A DNA stretch of 41,011 nucleotides from Geomonas paludis (GCF_014193585.1 NZ_BLXY01000020.1:1-41011); one strand, 5' to 3'. Positions 15,422 through 25,044 are shown, numbered from the stretch's first letter. Translations and numbers: made by a program. Notes: generated from the letters alone by a model not told the origin.

Positions 15422-16105
15422 CTACCTGCCGGCGATCATCTTCAGCTTTTCCATCTGCATGATGGTTATCTTGTTGCCGTCCAGTTCGATGACCCCCTCG
15501 TCCTTCATCTTCTTGAAGGTCCGGGACAGGGTCTCGCTGACCGTGCCCAGGCGCGAGGCGAGCTCCCCCTTGCGCATGTCGAGCTCGAGGTAGGTCTTGC
15601 CCTGGTAGCTGGTGCTCTTGCGCGCGGCCAGGTCCAAAAGGTAGGAGGCGAGCCGGGACGGAGCGTCGGCGAAGGAGAGCTCCTCGATCTGCCGGGCGAA
15701 GCGGCGCAGCAGAAGCGACAGTGAGGCGATCAGGTTCATGGAAAAACGCGGGTTGCGCTCCAAGAGCCCCATGAAGGCGCCGCGCGGGAAGAAGAGCACC
15801 TCGCCCCGCTCCACCCCGCGCGCCTCGGCGGGGTACTTGCCGTCCCCGAAGAAGGCGGCCTCGGCGAAGGTCTCCACCGGGTGCACCATGTGCAGCACCT
15901 TCTCGCGTCCGTCCGGCGAGATCTTGCACAGCTTGAGCGCCCCCGAGGCGAGCAGGTAGAAGCCTTCCGCCTTCTCCCCCTCGGTAAACAGGGTCTCCCC
16001 CTTGGCGAAGGGGCGCCGCACCGCGATCTCGGCGAGCTCGACCAGATATTCCTCTTCCAGGCCCGAAAACAGCAGGGCTTTCCTGATGATGTCCTTGTTT
16101 TCCAT
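15422..16105 (-). CDS. Crp/Fnr-family transcriptional regulator
   Basis: Cyclic-nucleotide-binding-type sensor domain at ~10-130 (FAKGETLFTEGEKAEGFYLL) followed by a Crp-type winged helix with recognition helix VSETLSRTFKKM. There is no Fnr-type N-terminal cysteine cluster, so oxygen sensing by 4Fe-4S is unlikely; the effector is unknown. I use the ATG at 16105 because AAAGGTGGGC directly precedes it; an upstream ATG at 16141 overlaps the -35 box of the likely promoter. Divergent from lptF. Confidence 0.92.
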   Translation of the reverse strand: MENKDIIRKALLFSGLEEEYLVELAEIAVRRPFAKGETLFTEGEKAEGFYLLASGALKLCKISPDGREKVLHMVHPVETFAEAAFFGDGKYPAEARGVERGEVLFFPRGAFMGLLERNPRFSMNLIASLSLLLRRFARQIEELSFADAPSRLASYLLDLAARKSTSYQGKTYLELDMRKGELASRLGTVSETLSRTFKKMKDEGVIELDGNKITIMQMEKLKMIAGR

Positions 16106-16112
16106 GCCCACC

Positions 16113-16141
16113 TTTTTACCCAAAATGAAAACCGAGGTCAA
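16113..16141 (-). promoter_or_regulatory. Promoter of the Crp/Fnr gene
   Basis: Minus strand -35 TTGACC (16136-16141), 17-bp spacer, -10 TAAAAA (16113-16118). The start codon at 16105 lies very close downstream, so the leader would be very short or absent; this keeps confidence moderate. Confidence 0.4.
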
Positions 16142-16203
16142 GGAGTAGTTGGACCGTGTCCCTCCTTTACTTCCCCGGCCATCTCATGTAAGATCGGCAG
16201 TTC

Positions 16204-17367
16204 ATGAAAAGGACCCTGTACCGCTACATTTTCAACGAGATACCGCCCCCTTTCCTGGTAGGCATGGTGACCTTCACCTTCGTGCTGCTCATGGGGCGTT
16301 TCCTTAAGCTGGCCGAGATGGTGGTCGAGAAGGGAGTCCCCTTCGCCGACGTGCTGCGCATGGTGAGCTACCTGCTCCCCTCGTTCTGGCTCTTCACCAT
16401 CCCCATGGCCCTGCTGCTCTCCATACTGCTCGCCTTCGGGCGCCTCTCCGGCGACAGCGAGGTGACCGCCATGAAGAGCTGCGGCATCAGCCTGTACGGG
16501 CTGTTCCCTCCGCCGCTGCTCTTTTCGGTGCTGGCCACCGTGGCCTGCCTCTGGGTCCAGGTCTACGCCGTCCCCTGGGGCAACAGCTCCTTCAAGAAGC
16601 TGATGCTGGACATCGCCCAGAGCAGCGCCGGCGTTTCCATCAAGGAGAAGGTGTTCAACAACGCCTTTCCCGACATGGTGATCTACGCCGACGGCCTCAC
16701 CCCCAAGGGGGAGAGCATGACCGGGGTGATCGTCCACGACGAGCGCGACTCCAAGGCCCCCACCACCATCTTCGCGGCGAGCGGCACGCTCTTCTCCGAC
16801 CCGCGCACCCACTCCATGGAGTTCCAGCTCAAAAACGGCTCCATCCACCGCAACGAGGCGGGCGCCGGCTACCGCATGGTCCAGTTCCAGGAGTACATCC
16901 TGCGGGTCGCCCTGAACGAAAGCGCCCCCAAGGGTCCCAAGAAGACCAGCGAGATGACCATGGACGAGCTGCGCCACCCCACTGCCGGGACCCCCAAGAA
17001 GGAGGTGCTGCTGCGGCGCCAGGAACTGCACAGCAGGCTCGCGCTCCCCTTCTCCTGCATCGTGTTCGCCTTCGTGGGGGTGCCGCTGGGGATCCAGAAC
17101 CGCCGTTCCGGCAAGGCCTCCGGTTTCTCGCTCAGCATCGCCGTCATCCTCTGCTACTACATCGCCCTCTCCGGCTTCGACACGCTGGGTGAGAAGGCGA
17201 TCCTGCCGCCGGTGCTCTCCGGCTGGGGGCCCAACCTGCTGTTCCTGCTGGCCGGGGGCTACCTGTTCATGAAGACCGCGGCGGAGGAGCCCCTGCCGCT
17301 CACCGCGCTGTACCTGCGCATGAAGGAAGCGGTGCTTTCCCGCACCCGGAAGGGGGCCAAGGCATGA
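16204..17367 (+). CDS. lptF: LPS export permease LptF (YjgP/YjgQ family)
   Basis: Inner-membrane subunit that with LptG and the LptB ATPase extracts lipopolysaccharide and passes it to LptC/LptA. Hydrophobic segments near residues 15-35, 55-80 and 100-120 are followed by a periplasmic beta-jellyroll region (~130-270) and three more segments near 280-360. The segment SGDSEVTAMKSCGISLY after TM2 is the family coupling-helix motif. Length 387 aa is normal. It overlaps lptG by four bases (ATGA). LptF and LptG are told apart here by order and resemblance only. Confidence 0.9.
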   Translation: MKRTLYRYIFNEIPPPFLVGMVTFTFVLLMGRFLKLAEMVVEKGVPFADVLRMVSYLLPSFWLFTIPMALLLSILLAFGRLSGDSEVTAMKSCGISLYGLFPPPLLFSVLATVACLWVQVYAVPWGNSSFKKLMLDIAQSSAGVSIKEKVFNNAFPDMVIYADGLTPKGESMTGVIVHDERDSKAPTTIFAASGTLFSDPRTHSMEFQLKNGSIHRNEAGAGYRMVQFQEYILRVALNESAPKGPKKTSEMTMDELRHPTAGTPKKEVLLRRQELHSRLALPFSCIVFAFVGVPLGIQNRRSGKASGFSLSIAVILCYYIALSGFDTLGEKAILPPVLSGWGPNLLFLLAGGYLFMKTAAEEPLPLTALYLRMKEAVLSRTRKGAKA

Positions 17368-18446
17368 GGATCCTGACCCGCTACGTGGCCAAGGCGTACC
17401 TGAGGATGCTGGGGCTGTGCCTTGGCTCCTTCGTCACCATCTACCTCGTGGTCGACTTCATGGAGAAGATCGGCCGCTTCACCCGCACGGGCGCCTCCTG
17501 GCAACACCTGGCCCTGTTCTTCATCACCAAGATCCCGGAGATGGTCAACGACTCCGCGCCGCTGGCCGTGCTCATGGCCACCCTGCTCACCCTGGGCGCC
17601 TTCTCGCTCAGCTCCGAACTGACCGCCATGCGCAGTTGCGGCGTCAGCCTGGTCCGCATCAGCGCCCCCATCCTCGCCATATCGCTCATGATGAGCCTGG
17701 TGGTCCTGATGCTGGGGGAGTTCGTGATCCCGAAGAGCTACGCCCAGCGCCTCTACATCCAGGAGGTGCTGATCCAGAAGAAGAGCCCGTCCATGTATTT
17801 CCGGCAGCACAACATCTGGTACCGGGAGGGGGAGACCGTGCTGCGGGCGAGCCTGTTCGAGCCGAGCCAGAACCAGCTCAAGGGGGTGACCCTCTGGGAG
17901 ATGCAGCCGAAAACCGGGCTGCCGCTCAGGCGGGCGGACGCGACGCTTGGGCAGCTGGGGACGGGGGGGTGGACCTTCAAGGAGGTGACGGTGCGGGACT
18001 TCCGGGACGGCGAAGTCACCGGGACCAGGAAGTACCCGGAACTGGCGCTCCCCCTGAAACTGAAGCCTGCCGACCTGAAGGTGCTGGGGAAATACTCGGA
18101 CAGCATGACGCTCAGGCAGCTCAGCCGTTACTGCAAGAAGATCCAGGCCGGGGGGTACGACGCCACCCGCTACATCACCCAGTTCCACAGCAGGATCTCG
18201 CTCCCCTTCGGCTGCGCCGTCATGGCCTTCCTGGGGATCCCCTTCGCGCTGCGCGGCGGGAGGTCGAGCGGCATCGCCTTCGGGGTGGGACTTTCCATCG
18301 GGGTGGGCTTTCTCTACGTCATCATCAACTCGGTGATCATCTCGGTGGGGCAGGTCGGCCTGCTCCCCCCCATGGTCGCCGCCTGGGCCACCAACTTCAT
18401 CTTCCTGGCCGCAGGGGGATGGCTCGCTCTCACCATTGACAATTGA
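17364..18446 (+). CDS. lptG: LPS export permease LptG (YjgP/YjgQ family)
   Basis: Partner of LptF. N-terminal segment LGLCLGSFVTIYLVVDFMEK, coupling motif SSELTAMRSCGVSLVRI, periplasmic domain at ~120-255, and three C-terminal membrane segments (LPFGCAVMAFLGIPFALRGG and following). Length 360 aa is standard. Translationally coupled to lptF, so expressed in equal amounts for the heterodimer. Confidence 0.92.
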   Translation: MRILTRYVAKAYLRMLGLCLGSFVTIYLVVDFMEKIGRFTRTGASWQHLALFFITKIPEMVNDSAPLAVLMATLLTLGAFSLSSELTAMRSCGVSLVRISAPILAISLMMSLVVLMLGEFVIPKSYAQRLYIQEVLIQKKSPSMYFRQHNIWYREGETVLRASLFEPSQNQLKGVTLWEMQPKTGLPLRRADATLGQLGTGGWTFKEVTVRDFRDGEVTGTRKYPELALPLKLKPADLKVLGKYSDSMTLRQLSRYCKKIQAGGYDATRYITQFHSRISLPFGCAVMAFLGIPFALRGGRSSGIAFGVGLSIGVGFLYVIINSVIISVGQVGLLPPMVAAWATNFIFLAAGGWLALTIDN

Positions 18447-18448
18447 CC

Positions 18449-18474
18449 GGCGCGGACCGAAAATGGTCCGCGCC
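18449..18474 (+). terminator. Perfect 10-bp hairpin after lptG
   Basis: GGCGCGGACC (18449-18458) and its exact complement (18465-18474) with a 6-base loop. No T-tract follows, so it may be a transcript-stabilising stem or weak terminator. Confidence 0.5.
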
Positions 18475-18515
18475 TGCAGGTACTGATATCTCATCGAGGT
18501 TTAGGAGGGACAGCC

Positions 18516-19409
18516 ATGATCCGCAACTTGACCATAACCGTACTGCTTCTGCTGATCTGCGCCGTGGCGGCGCCGGCGCAGCAGACGCCCCCGCCGCCGG
18601 CCGAGGCAGGCCGGCAGGCGCAACTGAGTGTGCTCAGCATCCTTCCCGCCCAGGGCGAGCCGGGCACCACGGTCACCCTCAACGGCACCGGGTTCACCCC
18701 CGCCACCACCGTCGTGCTGGGGAGCCGGGAACTGCCCGCCCAGGTCGTCGGTGGGCGCATCATGACCTTCGAACTGCCGGAACTGCCGCCGGGCGCCTAC
18801 GCCCTCACCCTCAAGCGCGACGACGGCGCCACCACCCGCCCCTTCAACTTCGTGCTGCAGGCGCAGAAGCCGGTCGCCTCCTCCCTCATCCCCGATACGG
18901 TCACCAGCTGCGCCACCGGAAGGGAGCGCGAGGTGCTGGTCAACGGCGCCAACTTCCGCACCGGCACCCGGATCCTTCTCGACGGCGCCGTGGTCACCAC
19001 CCGCTTCATCTCCCCGGTCATGCTGGCCTTCACCGCACCGACCCTTGCCGCCGGGGTGCACCAGGTGCAGGTGAAAAACCCGACCGACACGTCCTCGACC
19101 GTGCTGGCGCTCTTCATCGACGCCAAGCCCGAGATCGCCAGCGTATCGGTAGGCAGGGAATTCGTGAACTACTACGAATTGATCGTGACCGGAAGGAACT
19201 TCCACCAGAATTCGATGCTGGTCGTGGACGGCAAGCGGCTGGCGACAGGGAAGCAGTTGGTGGGCGAGCGGGAGCAGCTCGTGTACGGCGGGTGCAACCA
19301 GTTGACCTACCTGAGGTTCCCCTACGACCCGACCCCGAAGGAGATCACCTTGCAGGTGGTGAACCAAAACGGCGAGGAGAGCGGCCTCTTCACCATCAGC
19401 GCCCCCTGA
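18516..19409 (+). CDS. Secreted protein with IPT/TIG-like repeats
   Basis: A cleavable signal peptide (hydrophobic LTITVLLLLICAVAAPAQ, likely cut after APA) shows export. The mature part appears to be three immunoglobulin-like IPT/TIG repeats at roughly 32-110, 115-195 and 200-295. Each has the typical opening pattern (LSILPAQGEPGTTVTLNGTG, VLVNGANFRTGTRI, LIVTGRNFHQNSML). Such repeats are structural or binding modules; the ligand is unknown. AGGAGGG precedes the ATG. It ends four bases from the convergent VOC gene. Confidence 0.8.
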   Translation: MIRNLTITVLLLLICAVAAPAQQTPPPPAEAGRQAQLSVLSILPAQGEPGTTVTLNGTGFTPATTVVLGSRELPAQVVGGRIMTFELPELPPGAYALTLKRDDGATTRPFNFVLQAQKPVASSLIPDTVTSCATGREREVLVNGANFRTGTRILLDGAVVTTRFISPVMLAFTAPTLAAGVHQVQVKNPTDTSSTVLALFIDAKPEIASVSVGREFVNYYELIVTGRNFHQNSMLVVDGKRLATGKQLVGEREQLVYGGCNQLTYLRFPYDPTPKEITLQVVNQNGEESGLFTISAP

Positions 19410-19413
19410 CCGG

Positions 19414-19815
19414 TCAGTCGACCGGCTCTTCCAAGACAACCAGGTAGCCGTCGGGATCGAAGCACCACAGCTCGTAGGTCCCGTACGGCTTGCGCTCCAG
19501 GGGATAGAGGATCTCCAGATCCTCCTCCTGCAGCTCCTGGTAGATATCCTCGATCCCCTCCACCACGAGATGCAGCGTCACCCCCACCCCGCGCGGGAAC
19601 CCCTCCAGGCGCGCCTGCAGGATGGGGTGCAGCTGCGCCACCGCCGCGTCCTCCACGAAGATGAACTGGACCTCCTCCGTCTCCAGGAGCAGGTGCTCCG
19701 GCGCGCCCAGCGTCGTGATGGGGCGCTGCAGCGGCAGCCCCAGGATCCCGGCGTAGAAGGCCTCGGTGGTCATGAGGTCCGACACGCACAGCTGTACGGT
19801 CAGGGCCGCCGTCAC
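19414..19815 (-). CDS. VOC-superfamily (glyoxalase/dioxygenase fold) protein
   Basis: 133-aa protein with the paired beta-alpha-beta-beta-beta units of the vicinal oxygen chelate fold: VQLCVSDLMTTEAFYAGILG at the start and ELWCFDPDGYLVVLEE at the end. Members include glyoxalase I, dioxygenases and resistance proteins; the substrate here is unknown. The GTG start at 19815 overlaps the ccdA stop (GTGA), so it is translationally coupled. A longer upstream frame exists but is antisense-like sequence inside ccdA. Confidence 0.85.
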   Translation of the reverse strand: MTAALTVQLCVSDLMTTEAFYAGILGLPLQRPITTLGAPEHLLLETEEVQFIFVEDAAVAQLHPILQARLEGFPRGVGVTLHLVVEGIEDIYQELQEEDLEILYPLERKPYGTYELWCFDPDGYLVVLEEPVD

Positions 19816-20528
19816 TCGCCGAACCAGGCGCTGGTGTACCTGCTGATCAGCACCATGGAGTTGGTGAAGATCAGGATGCCGACCACCACCATGAAGGCCC
19901 CCGTGACGATCTCGAAGAGCCGGATGTGCCGCTTGAAGCGGCGGAAGAAGATCAGGAACTGGTGCAGCGCCAGCGATGCGATGAAGAACGGGATGGCAAG
20001 CCCCATGGAGTAGGACAACAACAGCCACACCCCGCGCCCCTCGGTGGCGGCGACGGCGAGGATGGTGGCCAGGATGGGCCCGATGCAGGGGGTCCAGCCG
20101 GCGGCGAAAACGACCCCCACCGCGAAGCTCCCCAGGTAGCCGGCCGGCTTTCTGTGCAGGGTCAGCTTCTTCTCACCCAGGAGCATGGTGATATCGAACA
20201 GTCCGGAGACGTGGATCCCGAAGATGACGATCAGGATCCCGCCCACGCGCCGGATGGCCGTCTTGTGCTCGTGCAGGAAGTCCCCCACCAGGGTCGCCGA
20301 AGCGCCCAGGAGCACGAAGACGCAGGTGAAGCCGGCGATGAAGAGCAGGGAGTGGATGATGGTCTGCTGCCGGACCTTGTGGCTTGGGTGCTCCGCGTTC
20401 AGGTCGGCGAAGGAAAGCCCGGTGATGTAGGTGATATAGGAGGGGATGAGCGGCAGCACGCAAGGGGAGAGAAACGACAGCAGCCCCGCCACGAAAGCGC
20501 CGATCATGCTGATGTTGTGCGTTTCCAT
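19812..20528 (-). CDS. ccdA: CcdA-type cytochrome c biogenesis / thiol-reductant membrane protein
   Basis: Six-TM DsbD/CcdA-family protein that passes electrons from cytoplasmic thioredoxin across the membrane to periplasmic thiol oxidoreductases. The two redox cysteines are Cys23 (LSPCVLPL) and Cys148 (TPCIGPIL). Length 238 aa fits CcdA. AGGAGG precedes the start. Its neighbour tlpA encodes the expected periplasmic acceptor. Confidence 0.94.
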   Translation of the reverse strand: METHNISMIGAFVAGLLSFLSPCVLPLIPSYITYITGLSFADLNAEHPSHKVRQQTIIHSLLFIAGFTCVFVLLGASATLVGDFLHEHKTAIRRVGGILIVIFGIHVSGLFDITMLLGEKKLTLHRKPAGYLGSFAVGVVFAAGWTPCIGPILATILAVAATEGRGVWLLLSYSMGLAIPFFIASLALHQFLIFFRRFKRHIRLFEIVTGAFMVVVGILIFTNSMVLISRYTSAWFGE

Positions 20529-20555
20529 ACCTTCCTCCTGGCGTTTAGCGGTTGT

Positions 20556-20576
20556 GCCCCCGCAGGTTGCGGGGGC
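20556..20576. other. Intercistronic hairpin between tlpA-like gene and ccdA
   Basis: Perfect 8-bp GC arms GCCCCCGC (20556-20563) and GCGGGGGC (20569-20576) with a 5-base loop, in the only non-overlapping junction of this operon. No T-tract on the minus strand; it may protect upstream mRNA or partly terminate. Confidence 0.5.
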
Positions 20577-20588
20577 GGGCGTGGGTCG

Positions 20589-21103
20589 TTACTTGCCGTT
20601 CATCAGTTCCTGCAGGGCCTGGATCACCTCGGGGTGGCTCCAGTCCAGCCCCCCTACCACCTTCTTCCTGATCACCCCCTTGGGATCGACCACGAAGGTC
20701 TCGGGGACGCCGGTGGTGCCGTAACGCCTGGCGACCTGGCCGTCGGTGTCGAGCAGGGCGGGGAGCGTGACGCCGCCGCGCTTGAAGAAGTCTTCGACGG
20801 CGCCCTTGCCACCCTCGTCGATGGAGATGGCCAGCATCTGGAAGTTCTTCCCCTGCATGGCCTGGTTCAGCTTGACCATGGACGGGATCTCCTCGCGGCA
20901 GGGAGGGCACCAGGTGGCCCAGAAGTTGACCAGCACCAGCTTGCCCTTCAAGGTCGACAGCTGCACCGGCTTGCCGGAGAGATCCTTCAGGGTGAAATCC
21001 GGGGCGGCGTTCCCCTCGGCGGCAGGCAGTTCAGCCTGTTTCTTGGCGCACCCCGCGGCGGCCAGCGCGGCTAACAGCAGCACGGCAGCGATCAAGCGTT
21101 TCA

Positions 21104-21107
<4 letters not shown>
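20589..21107 (-). CDS. TlpA/ResA-like thiol-disulfide reductase, lipoprotein
   Basis: Lipobox LAAAGC (Cys20) predicts membrane anchoring in the periplasm. The thioredoxin fold carries WCPPC (Cys67, Cys70) in NFWATWCPPCREE and the cis-Pro region in TTGVPETFVVDPKG. It probably reduces apocytochrome c or other exported cysteines, using electrons from CcdA. The start overlaps the stop of the sigma54 regulator (ATGATGA), with GGGGAGGAA just upstream; the second ATG at 21104 is also possible. Confidence 0.92.
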
Positions 21108-22465
<1,358 letters not shown>

Positions 22466-22849
22466 GGTTTCCTGAATGAGGACGAAAGGGGTCGTATAAG
22501 GAGACAGCTCAATTTTTAACCGATTTACCCACGCAGGGCAACCCTTTTTATAATGAACCTAATCTCGCGCCCCCCGGCCTGGGCGGCAATCACAAAGCCA
22601 GCCGCGGCGCGGGGAGCGGAGGAGCACGCCGGTACCAGGCGGCGGACGCACATGAGAAGACGGCAGGTGCTAAGGGAGATGGCGGAAAACGGCAACGGGT
22701 TGGAAACGGGACGGGAACGAAACGGACACGAGGACAAGACAGAAGGCTGAGGGGAAAACGGGGACGGCTGGTGACGCTCGCCTGAGCGACACCACGGTCC
22801 GCCCTGGGCACTGTGCCGGGCGGGGAGCTACGCCACGGGACCGGTAACG
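22466..22849. other. 384-bp gene-free stretch with purine-rich degenerate repeats and two hairpins
   Basis: Contains a purine-rich run of degenerate ACGG/AACG units (22683-22740) and two stems: 22770-22793 (GGTGACGCTC and GAGCGACACC, one mismatch) and 22799-22823 (CCGCCC/GGGCGG with inner GGCAC/GTGCC). The second may terminate the leftward 86-aa gene. No coding evidence. Confidence 0.5.
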
Positions 22850-23110
22850 CTAGGGGCGGCGCCCCCGGGGTCTGCGTGGTCCGCCGAAGTAGCTTTGGGT
22901 GAGCTCCCGGGTGCCCACCGCCAGGGGCAGCAGATCTTCGTGCCGTTTCAGCGTCTCCGGCAGCGAGGGCCCGTCCGTGATGATGAAGTCGTCCTCGCCC
23001 AGACAGGTCTTGGCGAAGAAGCGCCCGGCGGCGCTGCAGAAGATGTTTATGCTAAAAACCTCTCCGTTCACTTCCAGTTCAGACGAGTGCAACAGCATCT
23101 CTTCGTCCAC
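22850..23110 (-). CDS. Hypothetical 86-aa protein
   Basis: Starts at a GTG with a GGGGAG run a few bases upstream. Soluble, small, mixed alpha/beta by pattern: ELEVNGEVFSINIFCSAAGR, then FFAKTCLGEDDFIITDG, suggesting beta strands, then a helix and a basic tail RRPRGRRP. No known catalytic motif. It stands alone between two hairpin regions. Function unknown; a short conserved domain is likelier than a chance frame because the start, spacing and even composition fit. Confidence 0.6.
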   Translation of the reverse strand: MDEEMLLHSSELEVNGEVFSINIFCSAAGRFFAKTCLGEDDFIITDGPSLPETLKRHEDLLPLAVGTRELTQSYFGGPRRPRGRRP

Positions 23111-23240
23111 AGCTCCCCCCGGGACATGACATTGAATTTGAAGACGGGGTTAAAAAAGCAAAAACTGGACCAAGGAAAGGGGAAGCGGTGCGGGTGGGCT
23201 CGCCGAACGCGGCAAGGTGCCATTTGGCTTGAAGAAAACA

Positions 23241-23268
23241 AATGAGCGCCGTATAAGCGGCGCTCATT
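23241..23268 (-). terminator. Terminator of the polyprenyl synthase gene
   Basis: Perfect 11-bp arms AATGAGCGCCG (23241-23251) and its complement (23258-23268), 6-base loop, followed on the minus strand by TTTGTTTTCTT. The remaining gap 23111-23347 holds nothing else clear. Confidence 0.8.
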
Positions 23269-23347
23269 AAGGGGAGGGAAAAACGACAAAAGTCTGTCCT
23301 TTTCCGAAATATTGACGTCAAGGCCGCTAAATGGCGGCGAGCCCGGG

Positions 23348-24316
23348 CTACTTGGACCGGGTCACCACGTAGTCGGCGAGTTCGGCGAGGGCGTCCCTCG
23401 CGGCCGAGGCCGGGAATTTCTCCAGGTGCTTCTTGCAGAGGGCAACGTGCTCGCCGGCGGAGGCCACCGTGTGCTCGATGCCGCCGTAGCGTTGCACCAG
23501 GGCCAGCACCTGACCGAAGTCCTCGTCCGAGAGGAGGTCCTTCTCCACCACCGAGGCGATGAAGTCCCGCTCCGCGTCGCTGCACAGCTTCAGGGTATGG
23601 ATCAGCGGCAGGGTGATCTTCCCCTCCTCGAGGTCATGCCCGATGCTCTTGCCGAACTGCTCTTCGCTGGCGGTGTAGTCCAGGGTGTCGTCCATGAGCT
23701 GGAAGGCGATGCCGAGGTCCATGCCGTAGTCCGCGACCGCCTGGCGTAGCTCCGGTGCCACGCCCCCGAGGATGGCGCCGACCTCGCAGGCCGCGGAGAG
23801 CAGGATGGCGGTCTTGCTGCGCACCACCTCGATGTAGCGCTCCACGGTGATTTCCAGGTCGCTGGTGCAGACCAGCTGCAGCACCTCGCCTTCCGCGATC
23901 ATGGTGGTGGCGTCGGCGAGGACCTTGAGGATGCCCAGGTCGCCGTCGGCCACCATGAGCGAGAAGGACTTGGAGAAAAGGAAGTCGCCGACGAGGACGG
24001 ACGCCTCGTTGCCCCAGAGGGTGTTGGCGGAGGCGAGACCGCGGCGCAGGTTGGCGTTGTCCACCACGTCGTCGTGCAACAGCGTTGCGGTGTGGATGAA
24101 CTCGACCACGCTGGCCAGCGGCACGGAACGGCTCCCCTGGTAACCGCACAGCTTGGCCGCCAGCAGCACCAGCGCCGGGCGGATCCTCTTGCCGCCGCTG
24201 GAGAGCACGTACTCGCCCACCTTGCGAATCAGCGGGACATCCGACTGCAGGTCCTTCTTGAACTGCAGTTCCACGTTTTTAAGATCTTCCCCGATCAGGG
24301 CAAGCGCTGCATCCAT
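23348..24316 (-). CDS. ispB: Long-chain polyprenyl diphosphate synthase
   Basis: Trans-prenyltransferase that extends allylic diphosphates with IPP to make the quinone side chain. Both aspartate-rich motifs are present: first DDVVD (82-86, in LLHDDVVDNANLRRG) and second DDTLD (209-213, in FQLMDDTLDY). GGKRIRP at 41-47 binds IPP. Length 322 aa and the small residue pattern before the first motif suit a long product (octaprenyl/nonaprenyl), but exact chain length is not certain. It has its own promoter and terminator, with a leader hairpin. Confidence 0.93.
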   Translation of the reverse strand: MDAALALIGEDLKNVELQFKKDLQSDVPLIRKVGEYVLSSGGKRIRPALVLLAAKLCGYQGSRSVPLASVVEFIHTATLLHDDVVDNANLRRGLASANTLWGNEASVLVGDFLFSKSFSLMVADGDLGILKVLADATTMIAEGEVLQLVCTSDLEITVERYIEVVRSKTAILLSAACEVGAILGGVAPELRQAVADYGMDLGIAFQLMDDTLDYTASEEQFGKSIGHDLEEGKITLPLIHTLKLCSDAERDFIASVVEKDLLSDEDFGQVLALVQRYGGIEHTVASAGEHVALCKKHLEKFPASAARDALAELADYVVTRSK

Positions 24317-24373
24317 AATAAGGCCTCGGTTCTGCGACTCGCACTAGGGCAGTGTTACGCTTAGAAATTATTA

Positions 24374-24393
24374 ACGGCACGAAATCGCGCCGT
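24374..24393 (-). promoter_or_regulatory. Leader hairpin upstream of the polyprenyl synthase gene
   Basis: In minus-strand RNA, 24386-24393 and 24374-24381 pair over 8 bp (one G-U) around a 4-base loop, about 60 bases before the start codon. An A run precedes it and AATAATTT follows. Possible attenuator or 5' stabiliser. Confidence 0.4.
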
Positions 24394-24440
24394 TTTTTCG
24401 CACCAGCCAGGCTGGAAATTTTAATGGGAAACGACGGAGC

Positions 24441-24469
24441 ACTCTAGCAAATCCGTATTCATTATTCAA
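24441..24469 (-). promoter_or_regulatory. Promoter of the polyprenyl synthase gene
   Basis: Minus strand -35 TTGAAT (24464-24469), 17-bp spacer, -10 TAGAGT (24441-24446), about 125 bases upstream of the start codon. Confidence 0.5.
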
Positions 24470-24542
24470 GGCATTTCGTCTACGCAGATGAGGCGGCAGC
24501 GGGGGAAACAGGGGGGACGGGGGCGCTCAGAAGAATGAGAAA

Positions 24543-24568
24543 GGGGCGGGGCCCTCCGGCCCCGCCCC
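24543..24568 (-). terminator. Terminator of the Fis-like gene
   Basis: Perfect 11-bp arms GGGGCGGGGCC (24543-24553) and GGCCCCGCCCC (24558-24568) around CTCC, then TTTCTC on the minus strand. It lies five bases after the stop codon. Confidence 0.75.
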
Positions 24569-24573
24569 CGGTG

Positions 24574-25044
24574 TCAGGCGGCACGCTGCTCCTGGGTTAG
24601 CAGGCCGCAAAGCTTCAGTTCCTTTTCCAGCTTCGCCTTGGTCAACCCCAAGGCACGGCACATTCTCTCGCGGTTGCAGTCGTAGCGCTCCATGGCCATG
24701 AGCAGCAACGCCTTTCGAAGCGAGACCGAGAGCTTGTCCATGACGTGCTCCTTCGAGGTCGCGGAGATCAAGGTGAAAAACGGCTCCAGGCTTCTTTCGA
24801 AAAGCTGTGCACTCTCGTCTACGTGTATCTTGCGCTCCTTCTTCATGGTCTTCACCCTCATCACGTTCGCTGCTATCTGGTCCATCTCCTCGTTTACCAG
24901 CTGCCAGACATCCGGATCGTAGGCCACGGTCAACACCACGGCTACCCGTTCGGCGCTGGGAGGCTGTTGCCGCTTCACCAGCACCACCTCCATCGCCCCG
25001 AACCCGTCCTTCGCCGTACAAGCCCCTCTATGATTGGTTACCAT
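24574..25044 (-). CDS. 156-aa protein with Fis-type helix-turn-helix at the C-terminus
   Basis: I start at the ATG at 25044, which has GGAGG seven bases upstream; a longer frame to 25182 begins in low-quality sequence. Residues 1-100 are mixed with no domain I recognise. Residues ~108-150 (SLRKALLLMAMERYDCNRER, then MCRALGLTKAKLEKELKLCG) resemble the Fis-type HTH that ends NtrC-family activators, here without receiver or AAA+ domains. It could be a small stand-alone DNA-binding protein. It is a single-gene unit with its own terminator. Targets unknown. Confidence 0.7.
   Translation of the reverse strand: MVTNHRGACTAKDGFGAMEVVLVKRQQPPSAERVAVVLTVAYDPDVWQLVNEEMDQIAANVMRVKTMKKERKIHVDESAQLFERSLEPFFTLISATSKEHVMDKLSVSLRKALLLMAMERYDCNRERMCRALGLTKAKLEKELKLCGLLTQEQRAA

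Noticed and set aside
17259..18494. A 411-codon minus-strand frame opposite lptG
   Set aside because: Antisense shadow of a clear membrane protein gene, with no recognisable motifs.
22553..22750. 65-codon plus-strand frame in the purine-rich gap
   Set aside because: Low-complexity Arg/Gly/Glu translation, no ribosome site; more likely non-coding repeat.
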